From positions 749,849 through 813,848 of the forward strand of contig VXAA01006527.1 in assembly GCA_013399115.1 (NCBI GenBank): a stretch of 64,000 bases of DNA, in the 5' to 3' direction. Every line of letters begins with the position of its first letter. Position 1 is the stretch's first letter. Origin of the DNA: Anseranas semipalmata. Lineage: Eukaryota > Chordata > Aves > Anseriformes > Anseranatidae. The notes below the pieces were generated by a model. The model had not been told where the DNA came from, did no database searches, and saw only the letters and a program-made list of their open reading frames with translations. Shown piece by piece: positions 1 to 44,652 of this stretch. Both the position numbers and the translations under genes were made by a program.

Positions 1-3000
1 CGAGATAGGTATTAGCTTGAGACACGGAGCAGGGATCACCGAGTACAACAAACGTGTTCTGCAACATTAGTGCTTGAGTGTTTCTGTGGATTTTCAGTGG
101 GATTTGGCTTGAGGGAGCAGCCCCTAACTTTGGTTACACTTACCAACAAAAAACCACCAGTCTTATTGCTAGGTTTGGTGTTTGTCTTTTAGCGGTGCCA
201 GCTGCAGCTGATCCATACCTCAAGCTCTCTGTATCGTTGCTCTTGTTCAGCAGAACATTTTGGGTTGGGTGCAAATGGAAAGCTGATGCAGGAGCTGTTC
301 AGGAGCTCTTGCTGTCATACTAAAGAGAGAGGCAGATAGTATATTGTAAATGATCGGTACGTGCTGCTGAATTTGTGAACATATTGCTGGGCTGTGCTTC
401 TGTTGTATAGGAATTGGTAATGTAGACAAGACACAGTAACAAGGACATGGTGCTTCAGAGCATCCAAGTAGAAAATTTTGCATGGTTCTTCTATGGTCTA
501 ACCTGTTAATGAAGGAATTAGCTGATACCTTGAAGGAAAAAGGTCTGCATCTCTTAAGTGAGAATTTTAAAAATATTTTCTTCTCTGGTGAGTGGTCACA
601 AAAGTCTAACCTTTTGGAGAGCCCAGGAAGTATCTAGTGATACTTCATGGCAGTAAGCCTACACGTTAAATAGTACTGCAGAGACTATCTTCTAGAAATT
701 CTAATTGAATAGATATTTCCTCTGGGGTTTAGGTTGTTTTGTTGTGAGAGGAGTAAAATATGTGAGATACTAGATACTTTTCATGTATAACCCATTTGTT
801 AATTTTTTTTTTTATTATACCTTTACAACTATTAGCCGATAAGATTGTTAGTCATTTAGAATAAACTTTTATCCTCTCTAATGTGCCTAGATTAAACACT
901 GTGTTCTCTGATTTTAGTTTGAAGCACAAGAATGTTTTTTTGATTAAATAAAAATACGGCTTTTCTGAATATAAAATTATAAAGGAATAGAATCATTACT
1001 AGGATCTAGCATGTCACCTGAAAGGCACTTCTTGGATGATACAAGAAGTTACAGCCTCGTGCAATTTTGCCTCCTGCGCTTGATGAAAAGTGCAAACCAC
1101 CAAGCTGATCTAGCTTTACTGTAGGACAGGTTTTTCTCCTGTTTGTCTATCTGCCTCTCTTTATTTTATTTCCAACGTGGGGAAGGAATGCCATGATTTC
1201 CAGCTTGCAGGCTGGAGCACGTGTTGTTCCATGTGTATGCTTCTCTGGCCTCACTGTTCTGCAGAAGACTCATTCCCCTTGGTGGAAGAGTGACCTCTTG
1301 GTCTCTTCCCCATCCTGGTTGTGCGTCAAATGCAGCTAGTTGGGAGGCTGCAGCTTAGGTCAACCTGCAGTCTCTGGGATATGAGTCGCAGCAGGAAAGA
1401 AACTGGGGCACTGCAGCTCTTTAAGTTAAGCTGAAGGATGCTGGGGAAGGAATGTCCCAGTTCTTCTTCTCTGCAATATTGTGGCTGCTTCCCACTATGG
1501 TTCTGGAGCAAAGAAAGCCTCAAAGGTAAGGCTGTGGGCAGAAATGATACGGGGATGGAAAGTGTCTAGGAGTTTGAAGGTCTGTAAAGGTGTAGCGTTG
1601 GGATCTGCATGCAGGGCAAGGTTTGGGCTGTAAGAAGCCCAGCATGGCACCAAACAGCACTGTGTGGTTGAGGAGGCAGAACTGTGATTCTGTTTGCAGA
1701 ATGTGACGCAACTTCGGGCAGAGATCCAGGACTTTGCTTAAGCCAGATCTGTCTCTGGGAAAACTGACATTGCAGATGGTTTCGTTTCAGTGTAATGTAA
1801 TCCTTTTTATTAACTTAGTTAATTCTTCAACTGTAAATGAATGTAGTCTGCATTATGAAATTCTCATGATTTTGAATGTTGATGTCAAATTATGACTGCT
1901 TCACACACAGGTGTGTACTGCGAAGTAGCTTCCGCTTTGCAGCGTCCAGTTTAGCCAGAAGAGCAGGAATGCCTACGTTAGGGTGCTGCAAGTTTGAAGT
2001 CAGTTTAACGTTTCAGACAATGGGAGTCTAGTAGTGGTTTCTGTCTAGTCTCAAGATGAATACTTTGATATTAATTATTTATGTACTATCTAATCGTGAT
2101 TTTTTTTTTAAAGACACAGCCAAGAAGTTCTCCTTTTAAGATATTTTGTTGTTTTTATAGCGCTCAGTTTTACAGGCAATTCTGTTTTGGATGTCTCTGA
2201 CTGGTTGAACAGGAAGTACATTGAACTATTAATATCCATGTGTCAATTTGTGTTGCCAACAGCCAGTTTTTAAGGTTTTTTTGTTTGTTTGTTTTTGTAC
2301 TTGGTCTGTCTCTCCTCAGTCTTATATCTGAGCACTAACAGTAAGACATGAAGGGATCTTCAGAATCATTTTACTAGCGAGCCTTTGTAGCACTAGCCAT
2401 GACTGGTGTGCTTGGTATTGTACAGACGCCAGGGAACATGAGGCTGTATAAAAATCAGGAGGGTACGTGTCCTTGAGGACTGTAACTGATGTGCTGCCCT
2501 GAAGACCACTGACCGAGCTTGGTAGTATATCTCCCTGTCCTCAGTAGTGAATAGTAGCTTAAAAGCTAAAGGAGAATGACTTATGTTCCTTTCAAAACTA
2601 TTTTTTCTTTGATATCTGCAGTTATTCCTACTAATGTGCGTTTCTTTCTGAGGTGGACAGGTGTCGTTCTCCAGAACATAGTGTTTTCTTTCTTCCAATG
2701 ATTGCATGTGTGCTTACACTGTGCCTCCGTGTTCCTTTTTTAACCTTCCTGTTAGGGTAGTTCTGTTTTCCCCTTAGACATCTTTTTTCTTCACCCTCTC
2801 CAGGAGCTAAAAATGTGAGGTATGCTCTGCACATCCCTGTTTGCTGTTACATTAATCAATTAATCTAATGAACTGATTGTTTGATTTTCATTCGTCTACT
2901 TCTTTAATTCCTTTACCGGAGTCATTTATTTTGGCTGGTGGGTTTTTTCCTCATTTCTTGCTCTGCCACCTGGAGGAATCTATGCGTGTTCACCCATTTG

Positions 3001-5081
3001 CAGCTGCACATGCTTTGTTGCATCACTGCAACTGATGGTCCCCAAGTTCCATATCCATGTCTGTCCTCCTTGGTACGGCCAAATCCTCTCTAGGAGCTCT
3101 TTCAGCAGCTTCCTCCACAGCCTTGTCTAACTGCTGAGTGGGCTGCCGCTTTCCTTGTGCTGTGAGCTCTAATCCCTGGAGGGTGGCTTGGGTGGTTCCT
3201 GCATTCTGGTGCTGTGATTTCAGGTCTGTTTATCAAGTGTGAGCCTACCTGGCTACTCCTAAGAAACTTCTGAGCACAAGAGCCTTTTCTCGAACTGTCA
3301 TGAGAACTGAACAAGCAGGCGTAATACTAGACTCGAAAGTATGTGTTGTATGAAGTGTAAGAATTTGCCACAGGAAGTACCTTTCCAGCTCTTAGCTGTA
3401 GTGTTGCATTGTAATTATTTATTTGGCTGGAAAATTCCAGGCTTCTAAAGGCTATCCCAGATGCAACTTTACCAGGAATTGAATTACTTGGAAAATAATA
3501 AAACTCATATGAATATACAGTCTCCAGGTGAAGCTGGATGCTGAGCATATTGTTGGAAGCAATCTGAGTCTTATTAAATACATTTCCCAGTGTTACAATT
3601 GAATTCCTTTACAGACTGTTTATACGGTTGTGAGTGGCAAGGGTTTCTCTTTGGTGGTGAAGAATGTAGAAACCAGTTCTGTACAGCATACGGGGAGTTT
3701 GGATTTAAAGCAGTAAACATCTGCACAAGTAGAAGGTTGGTCATACTCTGCAGATTTTTCTGCCCCACAATCCTCACTGAAGCCTCCTGAATTGTATTTT
3801 TATCTGTATCTCCCGGTTTGTTGATACTTTTAACATGAGGGAAAACTATTTTGCTATTTCTCTGTCAGTTATTTTGACACTAATCAACTTTGCAGATCTT
3901 GTTTTGTTTGGTGTCTGAGTACATCACAAAAAGAGTTGCTGAAAGAGTTCAATTATAATATCAGCATCTCTGCCAAATGTATTGAGCTGTTCTGAAAAGC
4001 GACTTGTCTTTTCTGACCCAGATACACAGTTTCCAACTGGGGGAGATGCTGCCAGAAAGACTCTTGGCAGAAGGCCAGCAATAAAATTATACTGCAGAAA
4101 AACACAGCATATTTTCAGCAGCACTATGTATGGTGTGACAAAAAATTACCTGTCTTCTGAATGCAAAGCAGAAGTTAAAATAAACTTGCAATTTAAAGTT
4201 GCAGGCCTCTTATTCTGATTCGTAAAAGTAACAAAAAGTGGTATAAATTGCACCTTTTCTCACCCATACTGTGTAAATTCCAGTCCTTTTCCATGACTTT
4301 GTGTGATGTGCCTCAGTCTGTGTTAGATACTCACTTGTTTGTTATTAGCAACCTTGGTTGTCCTTGCTGCTCTGTTGACATAAACTTTGAGTGATCTGAG
4401 GGTGGTGTACACTGTGAACTAGTTCTTGGGAGCAGAGATGGGTATAGGGGGAGGCTAGGAGGGTGGAGGGTGTTCTTGCTTCAGCTGGACGTTCCTGGCC
4501 TGTGCCTTCTTGCTGTAGCATTTAAAACCAGCCGTCAGCCTGGCCAGGTGCCTGAACAGCAGCTCGCCGAAGTGAGGAGGCCAGCATACCATGGCCCCGG
4601 CTTCCTCTTCTCTGCTGCCCCAGCACCCTGTGGGAGCTGCTGCTTCAGGGCATTCAGCTTCTGGCATCAGGGCACCAGAAGTGGTTCTTTCTAGCAGGTT
4701 TTAGTTCCCAGATTTGGATGTTACAGTTCCCTCCTTATGGAGGGCAAGTACCTGTTTCTCCCGCTTTTCACTTTCCTGTACTCAAAGGTAGGTAAGCAGA
4801 TTCTTTCTCCCGGCTGTTCAAATGTCTCTCCCTTGGGAACACAACTGCTGGATGCAGGAATGTGCCCTACTACAAAGGCCTCATCTGAAATTCTTTTCCT
4901 TGTTTGTCTTGTGCCAAAGCATAAACTTCATCTATGAAGGATGGGATGTTTAATGGAAACATTGTTAGACTGTCATGGTGTTTTAATAACATTTCAAATG
5001 TGTCAGATGCCTGGTGACTTTAAACCATGCTGCAGACTCTACTCAGCTCCTCTGTGACCTGATTTGGAGACAGCGAGTATT

Positions 5082-5170
5082 TACTCTGTTTTACACTTTA
5101 GGTCAACATGCTGTCCAGGTAAAGTGACTTTCTCGAGATCACCAAAGTCTTGTTAGTGCTAGTAGCTTTT
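5082..5170 (-). mobile_element. MIR-like SINE relic
   Basis: The stretch reads as a diverged reverse-complement MIR core: a TTTTACA-type start, then GGTAAAGTGACTT, a GATCAC remnant of the GGTCACA block, and a degraded GCTAGTA. The order and spacing of these blocks match the MIR/CORE-SINE consensus as I remember it. No target-site duplication is discernible. The element is old and immobile. Confidence 0.45.
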
Positions 5171-6473
5171 TCTAGAAGTTTTTTGCAAGTGTAGGTGGCA
5201 GCCCTTGCATAAGACAACCATGCGTTATATTATTGTGCCTTTAGTCTGGTTCTGAGCTGTTACTTCCGTGAGGACATAGGGACAAGTATCCTGCTGTAAT
5301 CTGGAAGTAAAATGAGTCTGTTGGATTTATGGAATTGCTGCTCACTCCACATAATGCTTTTTGATGTGTTTGGTGCTGAGCTATGTTCTGCTGCCTTGGT
5401 CCATATGGTTGGAGCAGATTTGATTTTTAGTTTTCCTTAAATTAATTCTGCATGTTGTCAAACGTACTTTGTTCTGTATATTGCATATGCGTTTTTGTAG
5501 TAAACTTCCTGTTTAGTCCTTTTATTGAAAATTGTCTTTAAAAGTCTGAATTATATTAGATTTTCATTCCTCTGTGTGCTCCTGTGAAATATTCTTAGGA
5601 TGTCAGTGACTTGGAAGTCATTAATATGACTTTCATGTATGTCAGCTTCAACTCAGCTTTCAGAATTTTTTTTAAACTGAGCTGTTACAATAAAGGGTAC
5701 TAGTGGAAATGGAAGTCCCTTCGTAATTCAGCTGTGTATGCCCAGAGCTCAGCCATTCACTGCTGAGAAAAAGGGTAGGTAGAATGGAAGTCGTAAATAT
5801 CTTCATCCAACTCTATTGCTTGTCAATGAAACTTGAACCTCTCTTAAAGACAAGATGGTTACTACCCATTTAAGGCAGAGTACTGGGAGATGTTAGTGTT
5901 TTTGGCTTTATCTGTCCAGTAAAAGATTAACCCCCATCACAGCTGTGTAACATTCATTTTCAGTCTGTTTCAGATTTTCAAAGAATGCTGAAAAGCTCTC
6001 AATATATGCGGAATTGCACCCTCATGTGTGGCAGTTTTCAGAGCTTGTGACGGAGACTGCAGACTTGCCCTCTAGACAACAGGCTGCTCAGCAATTTACT
6101 GAAGCACCAGAATTTGCTCAGCTATCTTTGTCCATCTGCTTTCAATACACTGCACGAGCTGATAAGCAACAGCTTGCAGTAGTCTTAGGAGGGAGTCCAG
6201 GCTGGGGTGTTGCTTGGAGTCTAGGGACGTCGTGCTGGGCATATGCTAAAGTCAGCAACACATTCCAGTGCCCTTCTCTCTGCCTGGAATTGCCAAGTAA
6301 CAGTTACCAGAGAAGACAGCAAACTGAAAATGTGAAATGTAGGAGTCACAGGGAAGAGCAAGTATGTGAAGATGGTTATCTCTTCAAACTAAATCCCAGA
6401 TAATTTGAAATAGATGATCTGGAAGCATGTCTGGTAGAAGTCTCTCTAGCTTGCAATCTGCTGACTCAAAAGC

Positions 6474-6501
6474 ATATTATTATTACTATTATTATTATTA
6501 C
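6474..6501. repeat. (ATT)n microsatellite
   Basis: A short interrupted run of ATT/ACT triplets lies in intron 1. Confidence 0.85.
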
Positions 6502-8142
6502 AATTATAGAAAAGATAAGCAAAGAGACCTCATAAAGAGTTTGGTCAGTTCTAGAGATGGTGAAAAGCTATTGAGTTTGGAAGAGTTTATGACTAGCTCA
6601 TAGACTAAATAGTGCCAAAGCAGTAATCTTGGCTTATTTGTGCTTCCAGCTGTCCTTGCTTGGCTTTCAGGATCTCATAAGGTAGGAGTCTGGTCCCATT
6701 AAAGAACATCTTCCTTAATTGCTTCTGGGAAGCGATTTGGTAGAGTGTTAACATAACTTGGTAGAATATATAGCCTTTGTGATAAGAAATGAGGTCCTTC
6801 AGGGTTTTTATTAGCTTGCTTTTCCCAACCATTTTTAGCATGAGTGCATTTAACTCAGGATTTCTGCCCTGGCAGTCTTTAGCTGCTGAAGCAGACAGGC
6901 CCCAGCACAATGTTCTTGGCTGGCTGTTTTTCTTTTTACCCAATTTTGCATCCTAAATTCTGTGGTGTGACATATAAAGAAATAATTATTAGGTACTTGC
7001 TATCAAAGCTATTGGTCCTGTAAAGCCACTGCGTTTCTTCTTAACTGGGAAAATAGTGAAGAAGAATTTGTGGTTGCCCTTCCGTTGGAATGTTTAAATC
7101 TCTATCAGATACAATATTTCAATTATTCCCTCTCACACCCCTGAGGTTTAAACATTTACTCAACTTTCAAGTCATCTCACCTACCCCCGTGTTGTTGCCA
7201 AACTTGCTTTTAATCTCTAACAATGTCAGAATTCTTTGACAGACAATATGCAACATATTGCTAGAGAAGCAGGACTGACGTATAGGAGAAAAGGAAAATA
7301 TTTGAGTGTGTGTCAGTCTGCAGAAATTTACTGACAGGGCTTCCAGTTACTTCAAAATGTTGCTGAAAAGCTGATGCAACAATATGTGCAATGAAAGGAA
7401 AAGAGGAGTTTTCTGCAAGGACTAGTGTGTTGTGCTGTGCAATGAGCTTATGCTTTCCTCTTGCACTAACTGCTCTGTCATTCTCCTAGTTTGGTACAAG
7501 AGGGCTGCTCTTACAGGATCTTTTAGCTGTTGTGTGCTGCAAAAAGCAGTGCAAGGGCAGAAAAAGCAGTGAGTGATTTCAGCTGAACATTGTCACAATT
7601 CTTATGTTTTCAGTTTGTTATAATGCACTTACCTCTTTTTTAATAACAGCTTACAGTTATTGCCACCTGAAGTCTTAGTTCATGTTGTACAGCATCTGAC
7701 ACATTCAGGATCAAAGGCTGCACTGGGGATTTCAGCTGATAATTACTTTTTGATAATTAAATATAGTGTAAAAATAGATGTCTTTTTAAGCTGGTTTCAT
7801 ATAGAACATATTTGAGACTTCGGATTTCCAGTCTTCCTCATATCAGAAACTTAGATTGCCAGTTCGCTGACAAACCCCGCTGAGAGAAGCTCTGACTGTC
7901 TTGGGAAAGTGGTTACATACGTGTGGGCACATCACAGAAAGTTGCTTTCTATAATGACATCTGCTATTGTTCTAAGATAAATGGTTCAGCGCGTTCTTCC
8001 CCATCATGAAGCTGGCTTGCTTTATTCGGTGGTTTGACTTCGTGTTCTGTGTTGAGCACTTATTGGAATTAATATGTTGTTTCTTCTGGTTTCAAGTTCT
8101 TTTGTTTTTCTTTTTTCTTTTTTCTTTTTTTTTTTTTTGCAG

Positions 8143-8315
8143 GTGAATTACAGAAAGTGACTCTGGAAGCATCTTGGCTTTATGAACTCTTGAGCTGTCA
8201 AGGGACTGAAAGGCTTATGAAGAGGTTCTGTCAGGCAAAACAGTGCTTAGCAAAGACACCGAGGAGGAGGGAAAAGGAGAAAGGAAGAGAGAGAGAGTTG
8301 AAACACTAACAAACC

Positions 8316-8318
<3 letters not shown>
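8143..8318 (+). other. STRBP: STRBP exon 2: 5' UTR plus the start codon
   Basis: The exon follows a long T-rich tract ending in TTGCAG (AG at 8141-8142) and ends at ATG followed by the donor GTAGAT (8319). The initiator ATG is the last codon of the exon, so residue 2 is encoded 3.2 kb downstream. The -3 base is A (8313), a favourable Kozak position. Two upstream ORFs precede it, at 8182-8193 and 8217-8309. The exon number assumes one upstream non-coding exon outside the window. Confidence 0.85.
8217..8309 (+). promoter_or_regulatory. uORF of 30 codons in the STRBP 5' UTR
   Basis: The frame opens at ATG 8217 and closes with TAA 8307-8309, leaving six nucleotides before the STRBP ATG at 8316. 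It encodes a Lys/Arg/Glu-rich 30-residue peptide. A second, minimal uORF of three codons (8182-8193, ending TGA) lies just upstream. Both are in the same exon as the start codon and should be present in any transcript that includes this exon. Their translation is inferred. Confidence 0.6.
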
Positions 8319-41390
<33,072 letters not shown>

Positions 41391-41736
41391 CAAATGGCAG
41401 AAGCTAATTCCTATTGATTGAACAACACAGTACAGTACAGAATGTTAGAAGAAAAAAAAGCCTTTTTATCCTGTTTTCTTTGAACACATACTTGAGCAAA
41501 GTCATTTGTAAAGAAACATCTTTTTCCTACTTTTTGATTTTAACAAAATGCAAATTTAGTTCTCTAAAACTTGAAAAAAAATGTTCTGTGAAATGTTACC
41601 TCATTTTCAAATAACTTATACCAGCCTTCTGTTATAGGGAAGAACTAGAAGCTTAAATCTTACGTTTTAAATGAAGTATCCGATTATGTAAAATTAAATT
41701 TGTGAAGGATGTATAGAATATAAAACACTGATCACA

Positions 41737-41742
41737 AATAAA
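41737..41742 (+). terminator. STRBP: STRBP proximal poly(A) signal AATAAA
   Basis: A canonical hexamer 347 bases after the stop. It is followed at once by CTGTTTTGTTGT, a U/GU-rich downstream element. Cleavage would be expected near 41755-41770. Confidence 0.6.
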
Positions 41743-41941
41743 CTGTTTTGTTGTAACACAAGAGTACTGCCTGTTTCCTAATGCAGTCGCACAGATTCAG
41801 TTAATGACCTGTACTTGCTGTAGGGTTATTTAATGCAGGGCATAGTTCTTTAAAAAAATAAAATATAAAAATAATAATAATAATAAACACACACAATAGG
41901 ATCTTCAGTTAAAATATAACTTTGTAAATATTATGGTGTGT

Positions 41942-41947
41942 AATAAA
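41942..41947 (+). terminator. STRBP: Candidate poly(A) signal AATAAA
   Basis: A canonical hexamer 12 bases after a TGTAAATA Pumilio-type motif, with U-rich sequence (TTGTTTTATCTTATTTTATAG) starting about 24 bases downstream. Confidence 0.45.
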
Positions 41948-43254
41948 CTTAGTAAAATATGGGTTAAATATTGTTTTATCTTATTTTATAGAGCTAAGCA
42001 TCCGTATGTGAGTTTTCTTAGAATCTTTAAAATCAGCATCCTGTAACTCTCAGTGATTTTAAACAGTCTTAATTATTCAAGAATGCTTTTCACTTGTACA
42101 CAGAATACCGAAAAACAAACAAAACAAAGGGAATTAATCTTAGACTGTCTCTTTGTATTAGGATACATTCTGTGAAATACATATTAAACAAAGGAAGTTC
42201 CCACAGAAGGACTCATTATGTAATTACAGGGATACACAGTTAAGTCCGTATTGCCCAGAGAAAGGACACCAATAATGTTACAATCAGGTTCTTTAGAGCT
42301 CAAAAGCTGCTTATTTTCCTTTCTTTTGTTTTTACAAAAAAAATAAAAATAAAAAATTGCACTTGTTCTTGTGGCCTTCTTCACTTTTAATATTGTCTGC
42401 CCACCCTTGATTTTCCATTCACCATTTTTGCAGAAAGCATTTTAGTTGTCAATCTCATATTAAAACAAAGGGTTCTCCTTTTTCCCCTTACATTTATAAG
42501 AATCTAAAGCAGCAACAGGGTCCCCATGAAAACTTGCTATTTAATTGTCCCAGTTCTTGTTGAGTGCTGCTGTGGAAAGTGACACACTTCAGCCATAGGC
42601 CAGTACTTTTCTTAAGAGTTGGTGCTGAAACCAAAAGAATCTTCTTTCAGATAAGAAGCGTGTGCACCTGTCTGCAATTCCAGGACAGGCCCTAGCTCCA
42701 TGCTGTCTCCATGTTATTTTAGACTTCTGCAGAAAAACTGCTGGGCCTCTAATGAGGGATTCAAGTAGTCTTTATTAAGGTATCACCCCCACAAAATAAG
42801 CAGCGTTGCTGGTTGTACTTCTCTACTCAGACCTCATCAGTTGCTTTTCAGGAGGTTTGCTTTAGTTCATGCTCTTTTCAAGATTGTCTTTATACACTCT
42901 GTTCTCCAACAGACTTTGCTGTTGAGGCAGGGGGGTGCTTTATTTATGAAGAGGGTGTAAGAACAGTGCTTAAAGCAATGTAAAATTCCTCCTCCCTTTT
43001 ACCCCCCATTACAGGGAAAGAAATATTAGAACAGTATAATAAGGGATGGCTTATATAACAAGCTGCTCTTCTTGGAATTAACTGCAGCTGTTAAGCTAAG
43101 TATTTATACTTAGAAATGTGTTTGTATCTTAAATGTTTTTTTTTTCTGACATAGCTCTCGCTTTTGTTTGGTGTTGGTGGTACTTTAATAAAAAATGCAG
43201 ATCTACTGACAAGTAGTGGTGAGCCTGCTGTTCTCATCCATGCATTAGTGTTGA

Positions 43255-43260
43255 AATAAA
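43255..43260 (+). terminator. STRBP: Candidate poly(A) signal AATAAA
   Basis: A canonical hexamer followed by GAGCAGGGTCTTGGAGATGT, moderately GU-rich. A second AATAAA lies 68 bases upstream (43187-43192). Confidence 0.45.
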
Positions 43261-44620
43261 GAGCAGGGTCTTGGAGATGTAATCAAATTGAGTGGTGCTC
43301 ATAAATCACCAATACGTTTTGCTGGCCTATGGATGAAAGGAAGCCATCACGGAGCAGAAAAAGCATGGCTGATAAGAGCCCATTTTTGTTAATCAAATAT
43401 TCATTAAAGGAAACTTTCCTCTGCACACGCCCCCCCCCAACCCCCTTACCCTTTTGGAGTTCCCCGATTGGCAACTGTTTTCTTTTTTTCTTTAATCCCC
43501 AGATTTGTAAAATTTCTAACAAAATATTGTCTGAACCAATTCTATACGATAATCATTTGTATGCCAAATAACTTGTTCCTTATTTCAAAAACAAGGAGGG
43601 CGCTATGCTCTTTTCCAACATGATGGCAGTCATTTCAGATGATTGATAGAAGTCATTTTTTATTTTTTTGTCATTTGTTGGGAGTTACTAACCACATTGT
43701 AAACTTGCCCCCTTGCTGCATATTTTACATTTCTCTGCTTTACTGAAAATATGAATGAGCTGTCAGTTCTTTGTTTAGAAAGTGGTAACCTTGGAAGTGT
43801 TAGATGTTTCAATACCTTCAAAGAATTAAAAGTGCCCATTTTACAATGAAAATTCCACTTGCAGCTGAAAGAGCAGAGAAATTTAAATGGAGCTTTAGCT
43901 TCAGTCAGTCTCTCTGAAATTAACACGAAGTTCTTGCTTCTCTGCTCTTTTCCCACTGTAGGTGGTTTTTTCATTGACAGTCCCTATTGCCAGCCTCTCA
44001 GCATCGCACCTTTTATTATTCACTTGGGCCCTCAAGATTTCTTCTCTGACTTCTAGAACCATCAGGTTGTGTGGCTCGAAATGGCATTTTGTACATGTCT
44101 TAAAAGCAAGAACAAAAGTGGCTCGTTTTGAGGTTTCTCAACTTCAGACATGGAATCTGAGCTTTTCCCTTTATTTTTTTCCTTTTTTTTTTTTCTTAAA
44201 GTGTTTCTCACTTCTTGAACTTTGTTCCATTTGATGAAAAGCAATACTTACTTCAAGCCACAGTCCTTTCTTTGGGTACATAGCAATAGATGTGTATATA
44301 CTTCTGGTTATTTCTTTACACTAGAAGGGAAAGACTCGTGTGGCGGGGGGGTTGGGGGGAACAAAACAAGAAACAAAACCTAGCAGGGCACTTGCTTTAA
44401 GCAGTGAATCCTGCGTCTACTTCCACTATTTAAATATTCTAGAATTTTCATACTATGACTCTATTTGCATGTTTCCTATAAAAATTGCTACAAATACTTG
44501 CAATGGTCACTCTTGAAGCAGTAGTGCTTTGTACCATTGTACATGTCAGCAGACATGAAATGTAGCAAAAAGGTGGAAGAAAAAATAGTATATTTTTCTC
44601 CAAAATATAACTAAATGGTA

Positions 44621-44621
44621 T

Positions 44622-44646
<25 letters not shown>
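44621..44646. repeat. (TC)n microsatellite
   Basis: A pure TC dinucleotide run of about thirteen units. Confidence 0.95.

Positions 44647-44652
<6 letters not shown>

Larger units (their letters stand above)
1..8142 (+). other. STRBP: Partial STRBP intron 1 (5' end of gene outside window)
   Basis: No coding exon, CpG-rich promoter or convincing first exon was found here, so I read it as the 3' part of intron 1. It is AT-rich and holds a MIR-like relic (about 5082-5170), an ATT microsatellite (6474-6501) and a long pyrimidine tract running into the exon 2 acceptor (8097-8138). Open frames here, up to 129 codons, lack any recognisable family signature. An unrecognised non-coding 5' UTR exon cannot be excluded. 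Confidence 0.6.
41391..43280 (+). other. STRBP: STRBP 3' UTR (proximal and middle part)
   Basis: A non-coding, AT-rich sequence directly after the stop. It contains four AATAAA hexamers (41737, 41942, 43187, 43255), an AAT microsatellite (41870-41886) and a Pumilio-type TGTAAATA at 41923-41930. Which poly(A) site dominates cannot be told from sequence. The 41737 signal has a GU/U-rich element right after it. Confidence 0.7.

Noticed and set aside
6014..6403. 129-codon + strand open frame in intron 1
   Set aside because: No family resemblance and no promoter or conserved start context. An open frame of this size can occur by chance in 8 kb.
6605..6943. 112-codon minus-strand open frame in intron 1
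   Set aside because: The Lys/Leu-rich translation has no recognisable domain, no supporting splice sites and no poly(A) signal arrangement. This is within chance expectation for AT-rich sequence of this length.
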